Assembly: GCF_013403915.1 (NCBI RefSeq)
Contig: NZ_JABFDI010000016.1
Span: 40,984 to 104,983 of the forward strand
Direction of reading: 5' to 3'
Length of the DNA stretch: 64,000 nt
From: Winogradskyella pacifica
GTDB lineage: Bacteria; Bacteroidota; Bacteroidia; Flavobacteriales; Flavobacteriaceae
In this document: one piece after another, positions 27,523 to 38,480 of the stretch
Layout: every line of letters starts with the position of its first letter
Numbering within the stretch: position 1 is the stretch's first letter
The notes under the pieces: generated by a model
The model's input: the letters and a program-made list of their open reading frames with translations, nothing else
What the model was told of the DNA's origin: nothing
Databases searched by the model: none
Made by a program: the position numbers and the translations under genes

Positions 27523-29052
27523 ATGGATAACTATCATATCATTTCTTCTGACGCTTTAGATATTGTAACGATTTACAATATTTTTTATAAAAATAAAAAG
27601 CTAAAACTTTCAGAAGCATCAGCAAACAATATACAGAAATGTAAAACATATCTAGACGAAAAGTTAGCTAGTGAAAAAAAACCAATGTATGGTATTAATA
27701 CGGGGTTCGGTTCTTTATATAATGTAAAGATTTCAGATGCTGATTTAAGTCAATTGCAAGAAAACTTAGTAATGTCTCATGCCTGTGGAACAGGTGATCG
27801 TGTGCCAGAATCTATAGTTAAGGTGATGTTGCTTCTAAAAATACAATCACTGAGTTATGGTCATAGTGGAGTACAGTTAGCTACAGTAAATAGACTTATT
27901 GAGTTTTTTAACAATGATATATTTCCATTCGTTTTTACCCAAGGTTCTTTAGGGGCTTCGGGTGACTTAGCTCCATTAGCACATTTAGCTTTGCCGCTGT
28001 TAGGAAAAGGAAAAGTGGTGCATAACTCAAAGGAGTACGATGCCGCAACTATTTTAGAAGAGTTTAATTGGCAACCAATTACATTAGAAGCTAAAGAAGG
28101 TTTAGCTTTGTTAAATGGCACGCAGTTTATGAGTGCTTACGGTGTTTACTTACTGTTGATGTCTCATAAAACATCTTATTTAGCTGATATTATAGCTAGT
28201 ATATCGTTAGATGCTTTTGATGGTCGCTTGGATCCTTTCCATGATTTAGTACATGCGGTAAGACCACATCCAGGACAGCGTAAAGTGGCAAGGCGTTTTA
28301 ATGAGTTTCTTAAAGGAAGTGAGCTTATTACGCGAGAAAAAGAACATGTACAAGATCCTTATTCATTTCGTTGTATTCCTCAGGTGCATGGAGCAACAAA
28401 GGACACCTTAGATTTTGTTGAGAAGGTGATTTTAACTGAAATCAATTCTGTAACGGATAATCCTAATATTTTTCACGAAGAAGATTTAATTATTTCAGGA
28501 GGTAATTTTCACGGTCAACCTTTAGCTTTGGCATTAGATTACTTAAAGATTGCAATGGCTGAGATTGGTAATATATCTGAGCGTCGTGTTTTTCAATTGG
28601 TATCTGGTTTAAGAGGTTTGCCTGCATTTTTGGTTGATAATCCTGGTCTTAATTCTGGGTTTATGATTCCACAGTACACCGCAGCAAGTATTGTTAGTGC
28701 TAACAAGCAAATGGCAACACCCGCAAGTGTAGATAGTATTGTGTCTAGTAATGGCCAAGAAGATCATGTAAGTATGGGCGCTAATGCTGCCACACAGGCT
28801 TATACTTTAGTTACAAATGTAGAACGCGTAATTGCTATTGAGTTGATGAATGCGTCACAAGCCTTAGAATTTAGAAGACCTTTAAAAACATCTCCTTTGT
28901 TAGAGTCGTTTTTAGAGCAATACAGAAAAGTGGTGCCATTTATTAAAGTAGATGAAGTATTACATGATTCTATAGAGGCTTCAATTCAATTTTTAAAAGA
29001 TGTAGATATTGAAATTGATGAATTGTTTTTGAATCATTACGATTTAAAATAA
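27523..29052 (+). CDS. hutH: Histidine ammonia-lyase
   Basis: 509 residues of the aromatic amino acid lyase family, deaminating histidine to urocanate. The MIO cofactor triad Ala-Ser-Gly lies in GSLGASGDLAPLAHLALP (about 143-160). Other family motifs are GINTGFGSL (near 60), HPGQRKVA (near 249) and SVTDNPNI (near 310). No other hut gene is in the window, so related activities on Tyr or Phe cannot be ruled out from context. The overall likeness is to HutH. Confidence 0.88.
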   Translation: MDNYHIISSDALDIVTIYNIFYKNKKLKLSEASANNIQKCKTYLDEKLASEKKPMYGINTGFGSLYNVKISDADLSQLQENLVMSHACGTGDRVPESIVKVMLLLKIQSLSYGHSGVQLATVNRLIEFFNNDIFPFVFTQGSLGASGDLAPLAHLALPLLGKGKVVHNSKEYDAATILEEFNWQPITLEAKEGLALLNGTQFMSAYGVYLLLMSHKTSYLADIIASISLDAFDGRLDPFHDLVHAVRPHPGQRKVARRFNEFLKGSELITREKEHVQDPYSFRCIPQVHGATKDTLDFVEKVILTEINSVTDNPNIFHEEDLIISGGNFHGQPLALALDYLKIAMAEIGNISERRVFQLVSGLRGLPAFLVDNPGLNSGFMIPQYTAASIVSANKQMATPASVDSIVSSNGQEDHVSMGANAATQAYTLVTNVERVIAIELMNASQALEFRRPLKTSPLLESFLEQYRKVVPFIKVDEVLHDSIEASIQFLKDVDIEIDELFLNHYDLK

Positions 29053-29074
29053 GATTGAATTTTAATAACTGATT

Positions 29075-29090
29075 AAACCTAATAGGTTTT
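29075..29090. terminator. Weak hairpin between convergent genes
   Basis: AAACC-TAATA-GGTTTT is a 5-bp stem followed by T. It may act as a weak terminator for hutH. Confidence 0.3.
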
Positions 29091-29091
29091 A

Positions 29092-29463
29092 TTAATTCAT
29101 TTGAGTTGTTTCTTTTGCCCATGTCACAGCATCTTCTAATTCAGTAAAAATCTTGAAAGGCTTTTTGAAAAACATTTTTTCTATTTGGGCATTTAACTTT
29201 GCTTGATAATTTTGAGAAACCACTGCAAAACCGATTAAGTTTTTAATTTTTTCAGTTTGATAATAGATTTGTGGATCCACAGAATACGAATGCACTCTGT
29301 GTGTAATATAAATAAATTGTTTATTATGGAAATAGGTTGCACTGATATCAATTAAAACATCATTGTAATTGGGAGAAATAGTGACGCCCTCTTTCATTAC
29401 GGCCAATACATAATTGTCGTAAATCGTTAATTCTCCAAAGATAAAAGTTAGCTTTTTTATCAT
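29092..29463 (-). CDS. STAS/SpoIIAA-like small protein
   Basis: 123 residues without signal peptide. Alternating beta and alpha pattern: FIFGELTIYDNYVLAVMKEG, NYNDVLIDISATYF, KQFIYITHRVHSYSVDPQIYY, then KNLIGFAVVSQN and a C-terminal helix ELEDAVTWAKE. This matches the SpoIIAA/STAS-like family of small cytosolic proteins in Flavobacteriia (by pattern recall). The role is unknown. It lies between hutH (convergent) and the clpC terminator. Confidence 0.55.
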   Translation of the reverse strand: MIKKLTFIFGELTIYDNYVLAVMKEGVTISPNYNDVLIDISATYFHNKQFIYITHRVHSYSVDPQIYYQTEKIKNLIGFAVVSQNYQAKLNAQIEKMFFKKPFKIFTELEDAVTWAKETTQMN

Positions 29464-29492
29464 ATTTTTTTATAGAAATATCTTTGTTAAGA

Positions 29493-29527
29493 TAAAAAAA
29501 AACTCCTTCATTACGAAGGAGTTTAAA
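29493..29527 (-). terminator. clpC terminator
   Basis: The stem AAACTCCTTC / GAAGGAGTTT with loop ATTAC is followed on the minus strand by a run of T, just after the clpC stop. Confidence 0.88.
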
Positions 29528-29547
29528 ATTATAATTTTTAATTAGAT

Positions 29548-32097
29548 TTAAGATTCAGTCGTTTTACTAGATGAAGTTATGTTAATACTAAGTTCACCTG
29601 TTTCACTATCTAAGTCCATCATAATGGTATCACCTTCATGAATTTTAGAATTGATAATTTCTTCTGCAAGTGCATCTTCTACATATTTTTGAATCGCTCT
29701 ATTAAGCGGTCTTGCACCATATTGCTTGTCAAAGCCTTTTTCTGCAATATAATCCTTGGCTTTATCTGTAAGTTTTAGTCCATAACCCAAGTCTTTTATT
29801 CTGTCTATAAGCTTAGTCATTTCAATATCAATAATTTTACCAATATCTTCTTTTTCTAAAGCATTAAATACAATAACATCATCAATTCTGTTTAAAAACT
29901 CAGGTGCAAATGCTTTTTTAAGTGCATTCTCTATCACAGCTTTGGCATGATCTGATTCTTGAGCAACTGCGGCTGCAGTACCAAAACCAACTCCACTTCC
30001 AAAATCCTTTAATTTTCTGGCTCCAATGTTAGATGTCATTATAATGATCGTATTTCTAAAATCAATTTTACGACCTAAACTATCCGTTAAATATCCATCA
30101 TCTAAAACTTGCAATAACATATTAAAGACATCTGGATGTGCTTTTTCTATTTCATCTAAAAGGACTACAGCATAAGGTTTACGTCTTATTTTTTCTGTTA
30201 ATTGACCACCTTCTTCGTAACCTACGTATCCTGGAGGTGCACCAACTAAACGAGAAATAGCAAATTTCTCCATGTATTCACTCATGTCGATTCTAACAAG
30301 GGCATCGTCGCTATCAAATAACTCGCGTGCCAATACTTTTGCTAGTTGTGTTTTACCCACACCAGTCTGTCCTAAAAAGATAAATGAACCAATTGGTTTA
30401 TTAGGATCTTTTAATCCTGCTCTATTTCTCTGAATGGCTTTAACTACTTTAGAAACCGCTTGGTCTTGACCAATAACTTTTCCTTTTATTAGTTCTGGTA
30501 ATTTAGAGAGTTTTGTTATCTCTTTTTGCGCAATTTTATTTACAGGAATACCTGTCATCATAGAAACGACATCAGCAACGTTGTCTTCTGTTACAATTTC
30601 GCGATGTTGTTTGGTTTCTTCTTCCCATTTTTCTTGGGCAGTAGCCAATTCTTTTTCTAATCGTTTTTCATCATCTCTAAGCTTTGCAGCTTCTTCATAT
30701 TTCTGCTTTTTAACGACGCTATTCTTGGTTTCTTTAACTTCTTCAAGTTTCTTTTCTAATTCAAGAATCTGTTTTGGTACATCAATATTGGTAATATGAA
30801 CACGCGAACCTGCTTCATCTAAAGCATCAATAGCTTTGTCTGGCAGAAAACGTTCCGTCATATAACGACTCGTTAATTTTACACAAGCTTCAATCGCTTC
30901 ATCGGTATAATTCACATTGTGATGCTCTTCATACTTGCCTTTAATATTGTTTAGGATTTCAATCGTTTCTTCTACTGATGTTGGTTCAACAATGACTTTC
31001 TGAAAACGACGCTCTAAAGCACCATCTTTTTCAATGTATTGTCTGTATTCATCTAAAGTAGTTGCGCCAATACATTGTATCTCTCCTCTTGCTAAAGCGG
31101 GTTTAAACATATTAGAAGCATCTAAACTTCCGGTTGCTCCACCAGCACCAACAATAGTGTGAATTTCATCTATAAAGAGAATAATATCATCGTTCTTTTC
31201 AAGCTCGTTCATCACGGCTTTCATACGTTCTTCAAACTGTCCTCTATATTTTGTGCCAGCCACTAAACTTGCTAAATCTAAAGTTACGACACGCTTATTA
31301 AATAAGGTACGTGAGACTTTACGTTTTACAATTCGTAAGGCTAGACCTTCAGCTATGGCAGATTTACCAACGCCAGGTTCTCCTATTAATAAAGGGTTGT
31401 TTTTCTTTCTTCGACTTAAAATTTGAGATACACGTTGTATTTCTTTTTCTCTACCAACAACGGGGTCTAACTTATCCTCTTCTGCAAGTACAGTTAAGTC
31501 TCTTCCAAAGTTATCTAAAACAGGTGTTTTTGATTTTTTATTCGTTTTATTAGATTGTCCACTAAATGGATTCTGTTTTGTTTCTTCCTCTTCATTCATG
31601 TCATCATCAGAAAACGATTCTGCTTTGGGAGTGTCTAAATAATCATCTTCGCTAGTTATCATAGATTTAAATTCTTCTTTAACGTTATCATAATCTACTT
31701 TTAGCTTATTTAAAAGCTTTGTTGTAGGGTCATTTTCATTTCTTAAAATACACAATAATAGATGTGCCGTATTTATTGAGGTGCTTTGAAATAATTTGGC
31801 TTCTAAAAATGTTGTTTTTAAAGCACGCTCTGCTTGTCTGGTAAGGTGTAAGTTCTTTTTTTCGTTAGATGTTGTTACGATATTAGGGTTAGCCGGACTC
31901 AATATCTCTACTTTACGTCTTAAGTGGTTTAAATCCACATCTAAGGCGCTTAAAATATCTATCGCTTTGCCATTGCCATCTCTTAAAAGACCTAGCATTA
32001 AATGTTCAGTACCAATAAAGTCATGACCTAAACGCAATGCTTCTTCTTTGCTATAAGCAATAACATCTTTAACTCTTGGGGAAAAATTATCATCCAT
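29548..32097 (-). CDS. clpC: ClpC-type AAA+ chaperone of the Clp protease
   Basis: 849 residues. Two N-terminal Clp_N repeats (about 3-140), AAA1 with Walker [14 protein letters not shown] (about 226) and Walker [10 protein letters not shown], a middle coiled-coil/UVR-like domain (about 430-510), AAA2 with Walker [29 protein letters not shown], and a ClpB-type D2-small domain. A linker (about 150-190) is rich in Asp, Glu, Ser and Lys. It unfolds proteins for ClpP. It is monocistronic and divergent from gyrA. Confidence 0.95.
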   Translation of the reverse strand: MDDNFSPRVKDVIAYSKEEALRLGHDFIGTEHLMLGLLRDGNGKAIDILSALDVDLNHLRRKVEILSPANPNIVTTSNEKKNLHLTRQAERALKTTFLEAKLFQSTSINTAHLLLCILRNENDPTTKLLNKLKVDYDNVKEEFKSMITSEDDYLDTPKAESFSDDDMNEEEETKQNPFSGQSNKTNKKSKTPVLDNFGRDLTVLAEEDKLDPVVGREKEIQRVSQILSRRKKNNPLLIGEPGVGKSAIAEGLALRIVKRKVSRTLFNKRVVTLDLASLVAGTKYRGQFEERMKAVMNELEKNDDIILFIDEIHTIVGAGGATGSLDASNMFKPALARGEIQCIGATTLDEYRQYIEKDGALERRFQKVIVEPTSVEETIEILNNIKGKYEEHHNVNYTDEAIEACVKLTSRYMTERFLPDKAIDALDEAGSRVHITNIDVPKQILELEKKLEEVKETKNSVVKKQKYEEAAKLRDDEKRLEKELATAQEKWEEETKQHREIVTEDNVADVVSMMTGIPVNKIAQKEITKLSKLPELIKGKVIGQDQAVSKVVKAIQRNRAGLKDPNKPIGSFIFLGQTGVGKTQLAKVLARELFDSDDALVRIDMSEYMEKFAISRLVGAPPGYVGYEEGGQLTEKIRRKPYAVVLLDEIEKAHPDVFNMLLQVLDDGYLTDSLGRKIDFRNTIIIMTSNIGARKLKDFGSGVGFGTAAAVAQESDHAKAVIENALKKAFAPEFLNRIDDVIVFNALEKEDIGKIIDIEMTKLIDRIKDLGYGLKLTDKAKDYIAEKGFDKQYGARPLNRAIQKYVEDALAEEIINSKIHEGDTIMMDLDSETGELSINITSSSKTTES

Positions 32098-32520
32098 ATT
32101 ATATTCCTTTCTGCTTTAAAAATAATAAAAACATATTGACTATAGGTCAAAAACTATACCTAAACCAAATGAATTTTAAAATGAGTCCTAAATAACTTGA
32201 ATTTAATTGTACTTGAATGAATAATTAAAACCTTAGGGTTTGTTTGTTAAGGTTTTGTCTATTAGTGAAATATGAGTGCAATAGAAACGAATTATTGGTG
32301 TCGTTTTAATACTTATTTGATATTTATCAAATGCTTGAAACGAAGAGAGTAAAAAAGCATTTTAAATCAAAGGAAAATAAGAGATACTTATTAACGAAAA
32401 AGATATCCAAGATTGTTAATAAAAATTCCCAAAAACCTGATTAATTTTGACTATAAACAGTAGTATTTTGGTTATATTAGCACGTTATTGAAATTCACAA
32501 AAAACTAATTTATTTTATAT
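32098..32520. other. clpC-gyrA divergent intergenic region
   Basis: 423 bp without an ORF. It holds a perfect palindrome ATTTGATA-TT-TATCAAAT (32315-32332) and an inverted repeat AAAACCTTA / TAAGGTTTT (32227-32235 and 32248-32256). The bases TTGACTATA occur near both genes. Near gyrA a TTTTGA and a TATATTAG could form a weak promoter. No RNA gene is recognised. Confidence 0.45.
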
Positions 32521-35064
32521 ATGGCAGAAGGAGAAAAACTCATTCCAATTAACATTGAAGATGAAATGAAATCGGCTTACATTGATTATTCAATGTCGGT
32601 CATTGTGTCACGTGCGTTACCAGATGTAAGAGATGGTTTAAAACCAGTTCATAGACGTGTGCTTTACGGTATGCACGAGCTTGGTATTAGAGCAAATAGT
32701 GCACATAAAAAATCAGCAAGAATAGTTGGTGAAGTTTTAGGTAAGTATCACCCACATGGAGATACCTCGGTTTATGATGCAATGGTTCGTATGGCTCAGG
32801 AATGGAGTTTACGTTATATGTTAGTTGATGGACAAGGTAACTTTGGATCTGTTGATGGTGATAGTCCTGCAGCAATGCGTTATACAGAGGCTAGAATGCG
32901 TAAAATATCTGAAGACATGTTGGCAGATATTGATAAAGAAACTGTAGATCATAAATTAAACTTTGATGATACATTAGAAGAACCAACTGTTCTTCCAACG
33001 CGTATCCCAGGGCTTTTAGTAAATGGAGCATCTGGTATCGCCGTTGGTATGGCTACCAATATGCCTCCGCATAACTTAACCGAAGTTGTAGATGGTACTA
33101 TAGCTTATATCGAAAACAATGATATTGAAATCGATGAGTTAATGCAACACATTAAAGCACCAGATTTTCCTACAGGTGGAACAATATACGGTTACGATGG
33201 TGTTAAAGAAGCTTTCCATACAGGTCGTGGACGTATTGTAATGCGTGCAAAAGCTATTATCGAAGAAGTACAAGGTAGAGAATGTATCATTGTATCGGAG
33301 ATACCTTACCAAGTTAACAAAGCAGACATGATTAAAAAGACTGCTGATTTAGTTAATGAAAAGAAAATGGATGGTATTGCTTCTATACGTGATGAATCGG
33401 ATAGAAATGGTATGCGTATCGTTTACGTTTTAAAGCGTGATGCAATTCCAAATATCGTTCTTAATAAATTATATAAATATTCGGCTTTACAAACGTCTTT
33501 TAGTGTAAATAATATTGCACTAGTTAATGGTCGTCCACAATTATTAAACTTAAAAGAATTAATTCATTATTTCGTAGAGCATAGACATGATGTTGTGGTT
33601 AGACGTACAACTTATGAGTTGCGTAAAGCAGAAGAACGTGCACATATCTTAGAAGGTTTAATTATAGCTTCTGATAATATTGATGAAGTTATTAAAATTA
33701 TTCGTGCGTCATCTAATGCAGAAGAGGCTCGTAATAGTTTGATTGAACGTTTTAAATTATCTGAGATTCAAGCAAAAGCCATTGTAGAGATGCGTTTGCG
33801 TCAGTTAACAGGTTTAGAACAAGATAAATTACGTTCGGAGTATGATGACATCATGAAAACAATTATAGACCTTAAAGATATCTTAGACCGAAAAGATCGT
33901 CGTATGGCTATTATTAAAGAAGAGCTAGAGGTTGTAAGAGACAAGTATGGTGATGAGCGTCGTTCTATAATTGAATATGCAGGTGGAGACTTGAGTATTG
34001 AAGATATGATACCAGATGCACAAGTTGTGATTACTATTTCTCATGCAGGTTACATTAAGCGTACATTACTTACAGAGTATAAAACTCAGCATAGAGGAGG
34101 AGTTGGACAAAAAGCATCAACAACACGTAACGAAGATTTCTTAGAACATTTATTTGTAGGTACTAATCACCAATACATGTTATTCTTCACGCAAAAAGGG
34201 AAATGTTTCTGGATGCGTGTTTATGAAATTCCAGAAGGCTCTAAAACCTCTAAAGGTAGAGCGATTCAGAATTTAATAAATATTGAGCAAGATGATAAAG
34301 TGATGGCTTTTATTTGTACGCAAGATTTAAAAGATGAAGCCTACATTAATAGTCATTATGTCATTATGGCAACGAAACAAGGTCAGGTTAAGAAAACATC
34401 TTTAGAGCAATATTCTAGACCAAGATCTAATGGTATTAATGCCATTACTATTAAGGAGGACGATGTATTATTAGAAGCGAAGTTAACAACAGGTGAGAGC
34501 CAAGTGATGTTAGCCTTAAAGTCTGGTAAAGCTATTAGATTCGAGGAAGCTAAAACAAGACCAATGGGTAGAAATGCTTCTGGTGTTCGAGGTATTAGAC
34601 TTCAAGATGAAAAAACAGATGAGGTAATAGGTATGATTGCTGTAGATGATATGGAAAGCAATATTCTTGTAGTTTCTGAGAATGGTTATGGAAAACGTTC
34701 TAGCTTAGAAGATTACAGAATTACCAATAGAGGAGGAAAAGGTGTAAAAACTATTTCCATTACAGAAAAAACAGGTAACTTAGTATCTATTAAGAATGTA
34801 ACCGATGAGGATGATTTAATGATCATCAATAAATCAGGAATAGCTATTAGAATGGCTGTAGCTGATTTACGTGTAATGGGTAGAGCAACACAAGGTGTAA
34901 AACTCATTAACTTAAAAGGAAACGATTCTATTGCGGCTGTGGCTAAAGTAATGAAAGATGACGAAGAGGAAATCATAATAGATGTAGATGCTGAGGTATT
35001 AGACAATGAAGACTCTATTGAAGATGGCACGGCAATTGATAATAATGACACAGAAAGCGAATAA
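32521..35064 (+). CDS. gyrA: DNA gyrase subunit A
   Basis: 847 residues. The N-terminal start [34 protein letters not shown] is the gyrase/topo IV signature, and the catalytic Tyr is in [10 protein letters not shown] (near 122-131). The C-terminal beta-pinwheel begins near 520, with the GyrA-box-like stretch HRGGVGQKA near 526. An acidic tail ([19 protein letters not shown]) ends it. At the position of E. coli Ser83 the sequence [10 protein letters not shown] has Thr, while the Asp87 position is conserved. It is 26 bp upstream of a TPR gene. Confidence 0.95.
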   Translation: MAEGEKLIPINIEDEMKSAYIDYSMSVIVSRALPDVRDGLKPVHRRVLYGMHELGIRANSAHKKSARIVGEVLGKYHPHGDTSVYDAMVRMAQEWSLRYMLVDGQGNFGSVDGDSPAAMRYTEARMRKISEDMLADIDKETVDHKLNFDDTLEEPTVLPTRIPGLLVNGASGIAVGMATNMPPHNLTEVVDGTIAYIENNDIEIDELMQHIKAPDFPTGGTIYGYDGVKEAFHTGRGRIVMRAKAIIEEVQGRECIIVSEIPYQVNKADMIKKTADLVNEKKMDGIASIRDESDRNGMRIVYVLKRDAIPNIVLNKLYKYSALQTSFSVNNIALVNGRPQLLNLKELIHYFVEHRHDVVVRRTTYELRKAEERAHILEGLIIASDNIDEVIKIIRASSNAEEARNSLIERFKLSEIQAKAIVEMRLRQLTGLEQDKLRSEYDDIMKTIIDLKDILDRKDRRMAIIKEELEVVRDKYGDERRSIIEYAGGDLSIEDMIPDAQVVITISHAGYIKRTLLTEYKTQHRGGVGQKASTTRNEDFLEHLFVGTNHQYMLFFTQKGKCFWMRVYEIPEGSKTSKGRAIQNLINIEQDDKVMAFICTQDLKDEAYINSHYVIMATKQGQVKKTSLEQYSRPRSNGINAITIKEDDVLLEAKLTTGESQVMLALKSGKAIRFEEAKTRPMGRNASGVRGIRLQDEKTDEVIGMIAVDDMESNILVVSENGYGKRSSLEDYRITNRGGKGVKTISITEKTGNLVSIKNVTDEDDLMIINKSGIAIRMAVADLRVMGRATQGVKLINLKGNDSIAAVAKVMKDDEEEIIIDVDAEVLDNEDSIEDGTAIDNNDTESE

Positions 35065-35090
35065 TTAACAACAAAACGATTTAATACAAG

Positions 35091-36377
35091 ATGAAAAAAT
35101 TACTGACATTAGTGCTAGTTGTAGCAATTACGTCATTGTCTTTTGCACAAAAAAATGAGATAAAGGCAATAGAGAAAGCACTTAAAAATTCAAATTTTGC
35201 TGATGCTAAATCAGCAACAACTGAGGCGGAAGCTTTAATTGGAAGTATGGACGATAAGTCTAAGGCTAAATTTTATTTATTGAAAGCAAAAGCATTGTAT
35301 GCAAACGGCAACGGTACAGATGCTAATGTAGATGAGGCGATAACAAGTTTAGACAACTTGAAAGCGCTAGAATCTAAGATGGGGAAATTAAAGTACACCC
35401 AAGAAGCTAATGAAATGACAACAGGTATGGTTAATACTTTTTTAACTAAAGCTAATGACGCATTTACTAATAAAAATTATAAAGTAGCGGCAAAAGGTTT
35501 TGAAAAAGTATATAGAATGTCACCTAAAGATACCCTGTATCTTTATTATGCAGCTTCTTCTGCAGTAACAGAACCAGATTACAATACGGCTTTAGATTAT
35601 TACCTGCAACTTAAAAACATGGGGTATAGTGGTGCACAAATGAATTACTATGCAACTAATGTTGAAACTGGCGAAGAAGAAAACTTTGCTAATAAATCAT
35701 CAAGAGATTTTTCAGTTAAAGCGAAACTACATAAAGATCCTAGAAATGAAAAAAGTGAATCTAAAACAGCTGAGATTGTAAAAAACATTGCTTTAATATA
35801 TGTTTCTCAAGGGGATAATGAAAAAGCATTAGGTGCTATGGCAGATGCTAGAGCTGAAAATCCAGATGATATTGGTTTATTATTATCAGAAGCGAATGTT
35901 TACCTTAAAATGGGAAATAAAGAGAAGTTTAGATCTTTAATGGAGGAAGCGACTGAAAAGGATCCTACTAACGCAGAATTACAATATAATTTAGGAGTAT
36001 TAGCTGCAGAAGGTGGTAATTCAGAGGCAGCTATAAAATATTATGAAAAAGCTCTTGCCATTAATCCAAACTACGTTGATGCTTATAATAATTTAGCAGT
36101 AGTAATTTTAAATGGAGAGGCTGAAATAGTTGAGCAAATGAATAATTTAGGAACCAGTTCTGCTGATAATAAAAAGTATGATGAATTAAAAGAAAAGCGT
36201 ACTCAAGTATATCAACAAGCTATTCCTTATTTAGAAAAAGCGTTAGAATTGAAAAGTACTAATGTTGATGCTGCAAGAACATTAATGAATATTTACAGTG
36301 CACTTGGTGAAACTGATAAATTCAAAGCAATGCGAGCTAAAATAGAGGAAATTGAAACTTCAGCAAACGGTAATTAA
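35091..36377 (+). CDS. Secreted TPR protein
   Basis: 428 residues with signal peptide (SLSFAQ, cleavage near residue 20). TPR motifs run from about 120 to 415: NYKVAAKGFEKVYRMSPKDTLYLYYAAS, GDNEKALGAMADARAENPDD, and GNSEAAIKYYEKALAINPNYVDAYNNLAV. It is probably periplasmic and part of an envelope complex. It follows gyrA by 26 bp and is likely co-transcribed; this order is common in Flavobacteriia. The molecular role is unknown. Confidence 0.8.
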   Translation: MKKLLTLVLVVAITSLSFAQKNEIKAIEKALKNSNFADAKSATTEAEALIGSMDDKSKAKFYLLKAKALYANGNGTDANVDEAITSLDNLKALESKMGKLKYTQEANEMTTGMVNTFLTKANDAFTNKNYKVAAKGFEKVYRMSPKDTLYLYYAASSAVTEPDYNTALDYYLQLKNMGYSGAQMNYYATNVETGEEENFANKSSRDFSVKAKLHKDPRNEKSESKTAEIVKNIALIYVSQGDNEKALGAMADARAENPDDIGLLLSEANVYLKMGNKEKFRSLMEEATEKDPTNAELQYNLGVLAAEGGNSEAAIKYYEKALAINPNYVDAYNNLAVVILNGEAEIVEQMNNLGTSSADNKKYDELKEKRTQVYQQAIPYLEKALELKSTNVDAARTLMNIYSALGETDKFKAMRAKIEEIETSANGN

Positions 36378-36399
36378 TAATTACAGTAAACCATAAAAG

Positions 36400-36430
36400 A
36401 AAAAAGCGACTGAAAAGTCGCTTTTTTTTT
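36400..36430. terminator. Terminator of gyrA-TPR operon
   Basis: The stem AAAAAGCGACT / AGTCGCTTTTT with loop GAAA is followed by a T-run. It also serves the convergent gene. Confidence 0.9.
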
Positions 36431-37178
36431 ATACAATTTTTTTAATAACCCTTAGCTTATGAGTATGTGTGTTTTTATCAATATTATAGATACCACTATG
36501 ATCTAAGCGATCAATTCTTACTTTACCATGCGCATGGATAATATAATTATCTTCCATTATAATACCAACATGCGTAATGTTACCTTCTGCGTTATCAAAA
36601 AAGGCTAAATCACCTGGTTCGCTTTCTTCAATAAAACTTAAGGCTTCACCTTGGGTAGCTTGTTCTGATGCGTCTCTAGAAAGCTTGTAACCGTTAAGCT
36701 TATAAACCATTTGCGTAAAGCCAGAACAATCAATTCCAAAGGGCGTTTTTCCTCCCCATAAATAAGGAGCATTCAAAAATAGAAAAGAGGATTTTATAAT
36801 ATGCTCTTTAATACGTTTTGAAGTTAACGCAGCACCATCAAAATTATGATTTAATAAATTCAAGCCATTTAAATCCGATCCAACAGGAATAGGATATAAA
36901 TTATTAGAAGCATCTGAAACAAATTCAATTAAGTCTTTAGATAAATTAATATCAGACTTATCTAAATTATTATAGTTAGATTCTTCAATTTCTAGATATT
37001 GTTTATTATCTATCCAACCTTCATACTTATCAAAAGCAAAACGAATACGGCTCCATTGCTTACGTTGTTCTAAGACTTTAAAGTAATCACCATATAAAGC
37101 TTGCGTTACCATTTCACTGGTATCGGTAGGTTCTAATCGTATTGGTACAATTCCAAGATTGCAAATGCCGTATTGCAT
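36429..37178 (-). CDS. NlpC/P60 (C40) cell-wall peptidase with SH3b domain
   Basis: 249 residues. An N-terminal SH3b-like domain (about 8-65; VPIRLEPTDTSEMVTQALYGD), a linker, and a C-terminal NlpC/P60 domain with catalytic Cys in FGIDCSGFTQMVY (near 147-159), catalytic His in ITHVGIIM (near 201-208) and the third polar residue in HAHGKVRID. It should cleave peptidoglycan stem peptides. No signal peptide is visible, so it may act in the cytoplasm on recycled muropeptides or use an unusual export route. It lies 9 bp downstream of the thiolase gene. Confidence 0.88.
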   Translation of the reverse strand: MQYGICNLGIVPIRLEPTDTSEMVTQALYGDYFKVLEQRKQWSRIRFAFDKYEGWIDNKQYLEIEESNYNNLDKSDINLSKDLIEFVSDASNNLYPIPVGSDLNGLNLLNHNFDGAALTSKRIKEHIIKSSFLFLNAPYLWGGKTPFGIDCSGFTQMVYKLNGYKLSRDASEQATQGEALSFIEESEPGDLAFFDNAEGNITHVGIIMEDNYIIHAHGKVRIDRLDHSGIYNIDKNTHTHKLRVIKKIV

Positions 37179-37187
37179 AGGGTTTAG

Positions 37188-38366
37188 TTAAGCGCGTTCT
37201 AATACCATTGCAGATGCACCACCACCACCATTACATATAGCAGCTGCACCTAATTTAGCGTCGTTTTGGTGTAATACATTAATTAACGTAACTAATATTC
37301 TAGCTCCAGAGCAACCTAATGGATGGCCTAAAGAAACAGCACCTCCATTTACATTTACGTTTTTATCAGTTAATCCTAAGATCTTCATATTTGCTAAACC
37401 AACAATAGAAAATGCTTCATTAAATTCAAAGAAATCAATAGCATCCAATTCTACATTTGCTTTAGCTAGTGCCTTTGGTAATGCTTTAGATGGTGCAGTC
37501 GTAAACCATTCAGGTTCATGTGCAGCATCAGCGTATCCTTTTATAGTTGCAATAGGCTTTAAGCCTAATTCTTCTGCTTTTTCTCTGCTCATTAAAACTA
37601 AGGCGGCAGCACCGTCGTTAATTGTAGACGCGTTTGCAGCAGTTACTGTGCCGTCTTTTGTAAATGCAGGTCGTAATGCAGGAATTTTATCCATCCTTAC
37701 ATTAGTATATTCTTCATCCTTATCTACAATAACAGGTTCTCCTCTTCGTTGTGGAACTTCAATAGAAATCACTTCATCATTAAATTTTCCATTCTCCCAA
37801 GCCGCTTTTGAGCGGTTATAAGATTGAACAGCATAAGCATCTTGATCTTCCCTAGAGAAATCATATTCCGTAGCACAGGCATCTGCACAAACGCCCATAG
37901 CGTTATTATCATATGCATCTACCAAGCCATCTTTCTGCATGCCATCTTCTAATGTTGCTGGTCCGAATTTAGTTGCGCTTCTTGCGTGGTAATAATGTGG
38001 AATTAAACTCATGTTTTCCATACCTCCGGCAACAACAATATTAGCATCACCTAATTGTATCGCTTGCGCAGCTTGCATTACGGCTTTCATACCAGAAGCA
38101 CAAACTTTATTAATAGTAGTACAAGGAACGGTGTTTGGTAAACCAGCATAAATAGCCGCTTGCCTCGCAGGTGCTTGTCCTGAACCAGCTTGAACAACAT
38201 TTCCCATAATGACTTCATCCACCAATTCAGGTTTCAAGTTTATTTTATCTAAAGCTCCTTTAATAGCAGCAGCTCCTAATCGTGGTGCTGGTACTGTAGA
38301 TAGGCCACCTAAAAAACTTCCGATAGGTGTTCTTACTGCTGAAACTATAACGACGTCCTTATTCAT
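37188..38366 (-). CDS. Acetyl-CoA C-acyltransferase (thiolase)
   Basis: 392 residues, the family length. Catalytic Cys in TTINKVCASGMKAVM (near residue 88), second active site His in NVNGGAVSLGHPLGCSGAR (near 348), and the C-terminal Cys in AAICNGGGGASAMVLE (near 378). The GG-rich end favours the biosynthetic acetyl-CoA acetyltransferase type, but degradative use is equally possible. It is followed after 9 bp by the NlpC/P60 gene. Confidence 0.92.
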   Translation of the reverse strand: MNKDVVIVSAVRTPIGSFLGGLSTVPAPRLGAAAIKGALDKINLKPELVDEVIMGNVVQAGSGQAPARQAAIYAGLPNTVPCTTINKVCASGMKAVMQAAQAIQLGDANIVVAGGMENMSLIPHYYHARSATKFGPATLEDGMQKDGLVDAYDNNAMGVCADACATEYDFSREDQDAYAVQSYNRSKAAWENGKFNDEVISIEVPQRRGEPVIVDKDEEYTNVRMDKIPALRPAFTKDGTVTAANASTINDGAAALVLMSREKAEELGLKPIATIKGYADAAHEPEWFTTAPSKALPKALAKANVELDAIDFFEFNEAFSIVGLANMKILGLTDKNVNVNGGAVSLGHPLGCSGARILVTLINVLHQNDAKLGAAAICNGGGGASAMVLERA

Positions 38367-38465
38367 TGTAATTATATTTGATGTTATTTGATGCGAAATT
38401 AAACATTTTTTGAGAGATTTGAGAATGTATTAATGATATTAGCCTTCTAAAATTCTAATATTTAT

Positions 38466-38473
38466 TACATTTG
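38466..38473 (+). promoter_or_regulatory. -7 element abutting the pgpH-like start
   Basis: TACATTTG matches TAnnTTTG and ends 7 bp before the ATG at 38481, as at the thr leader. This supports the ATG start over the upstream TTG and suggests a very short 5' leader. Confidence 0.5.
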
Positions 38474-38480
38474 ATTGTAT

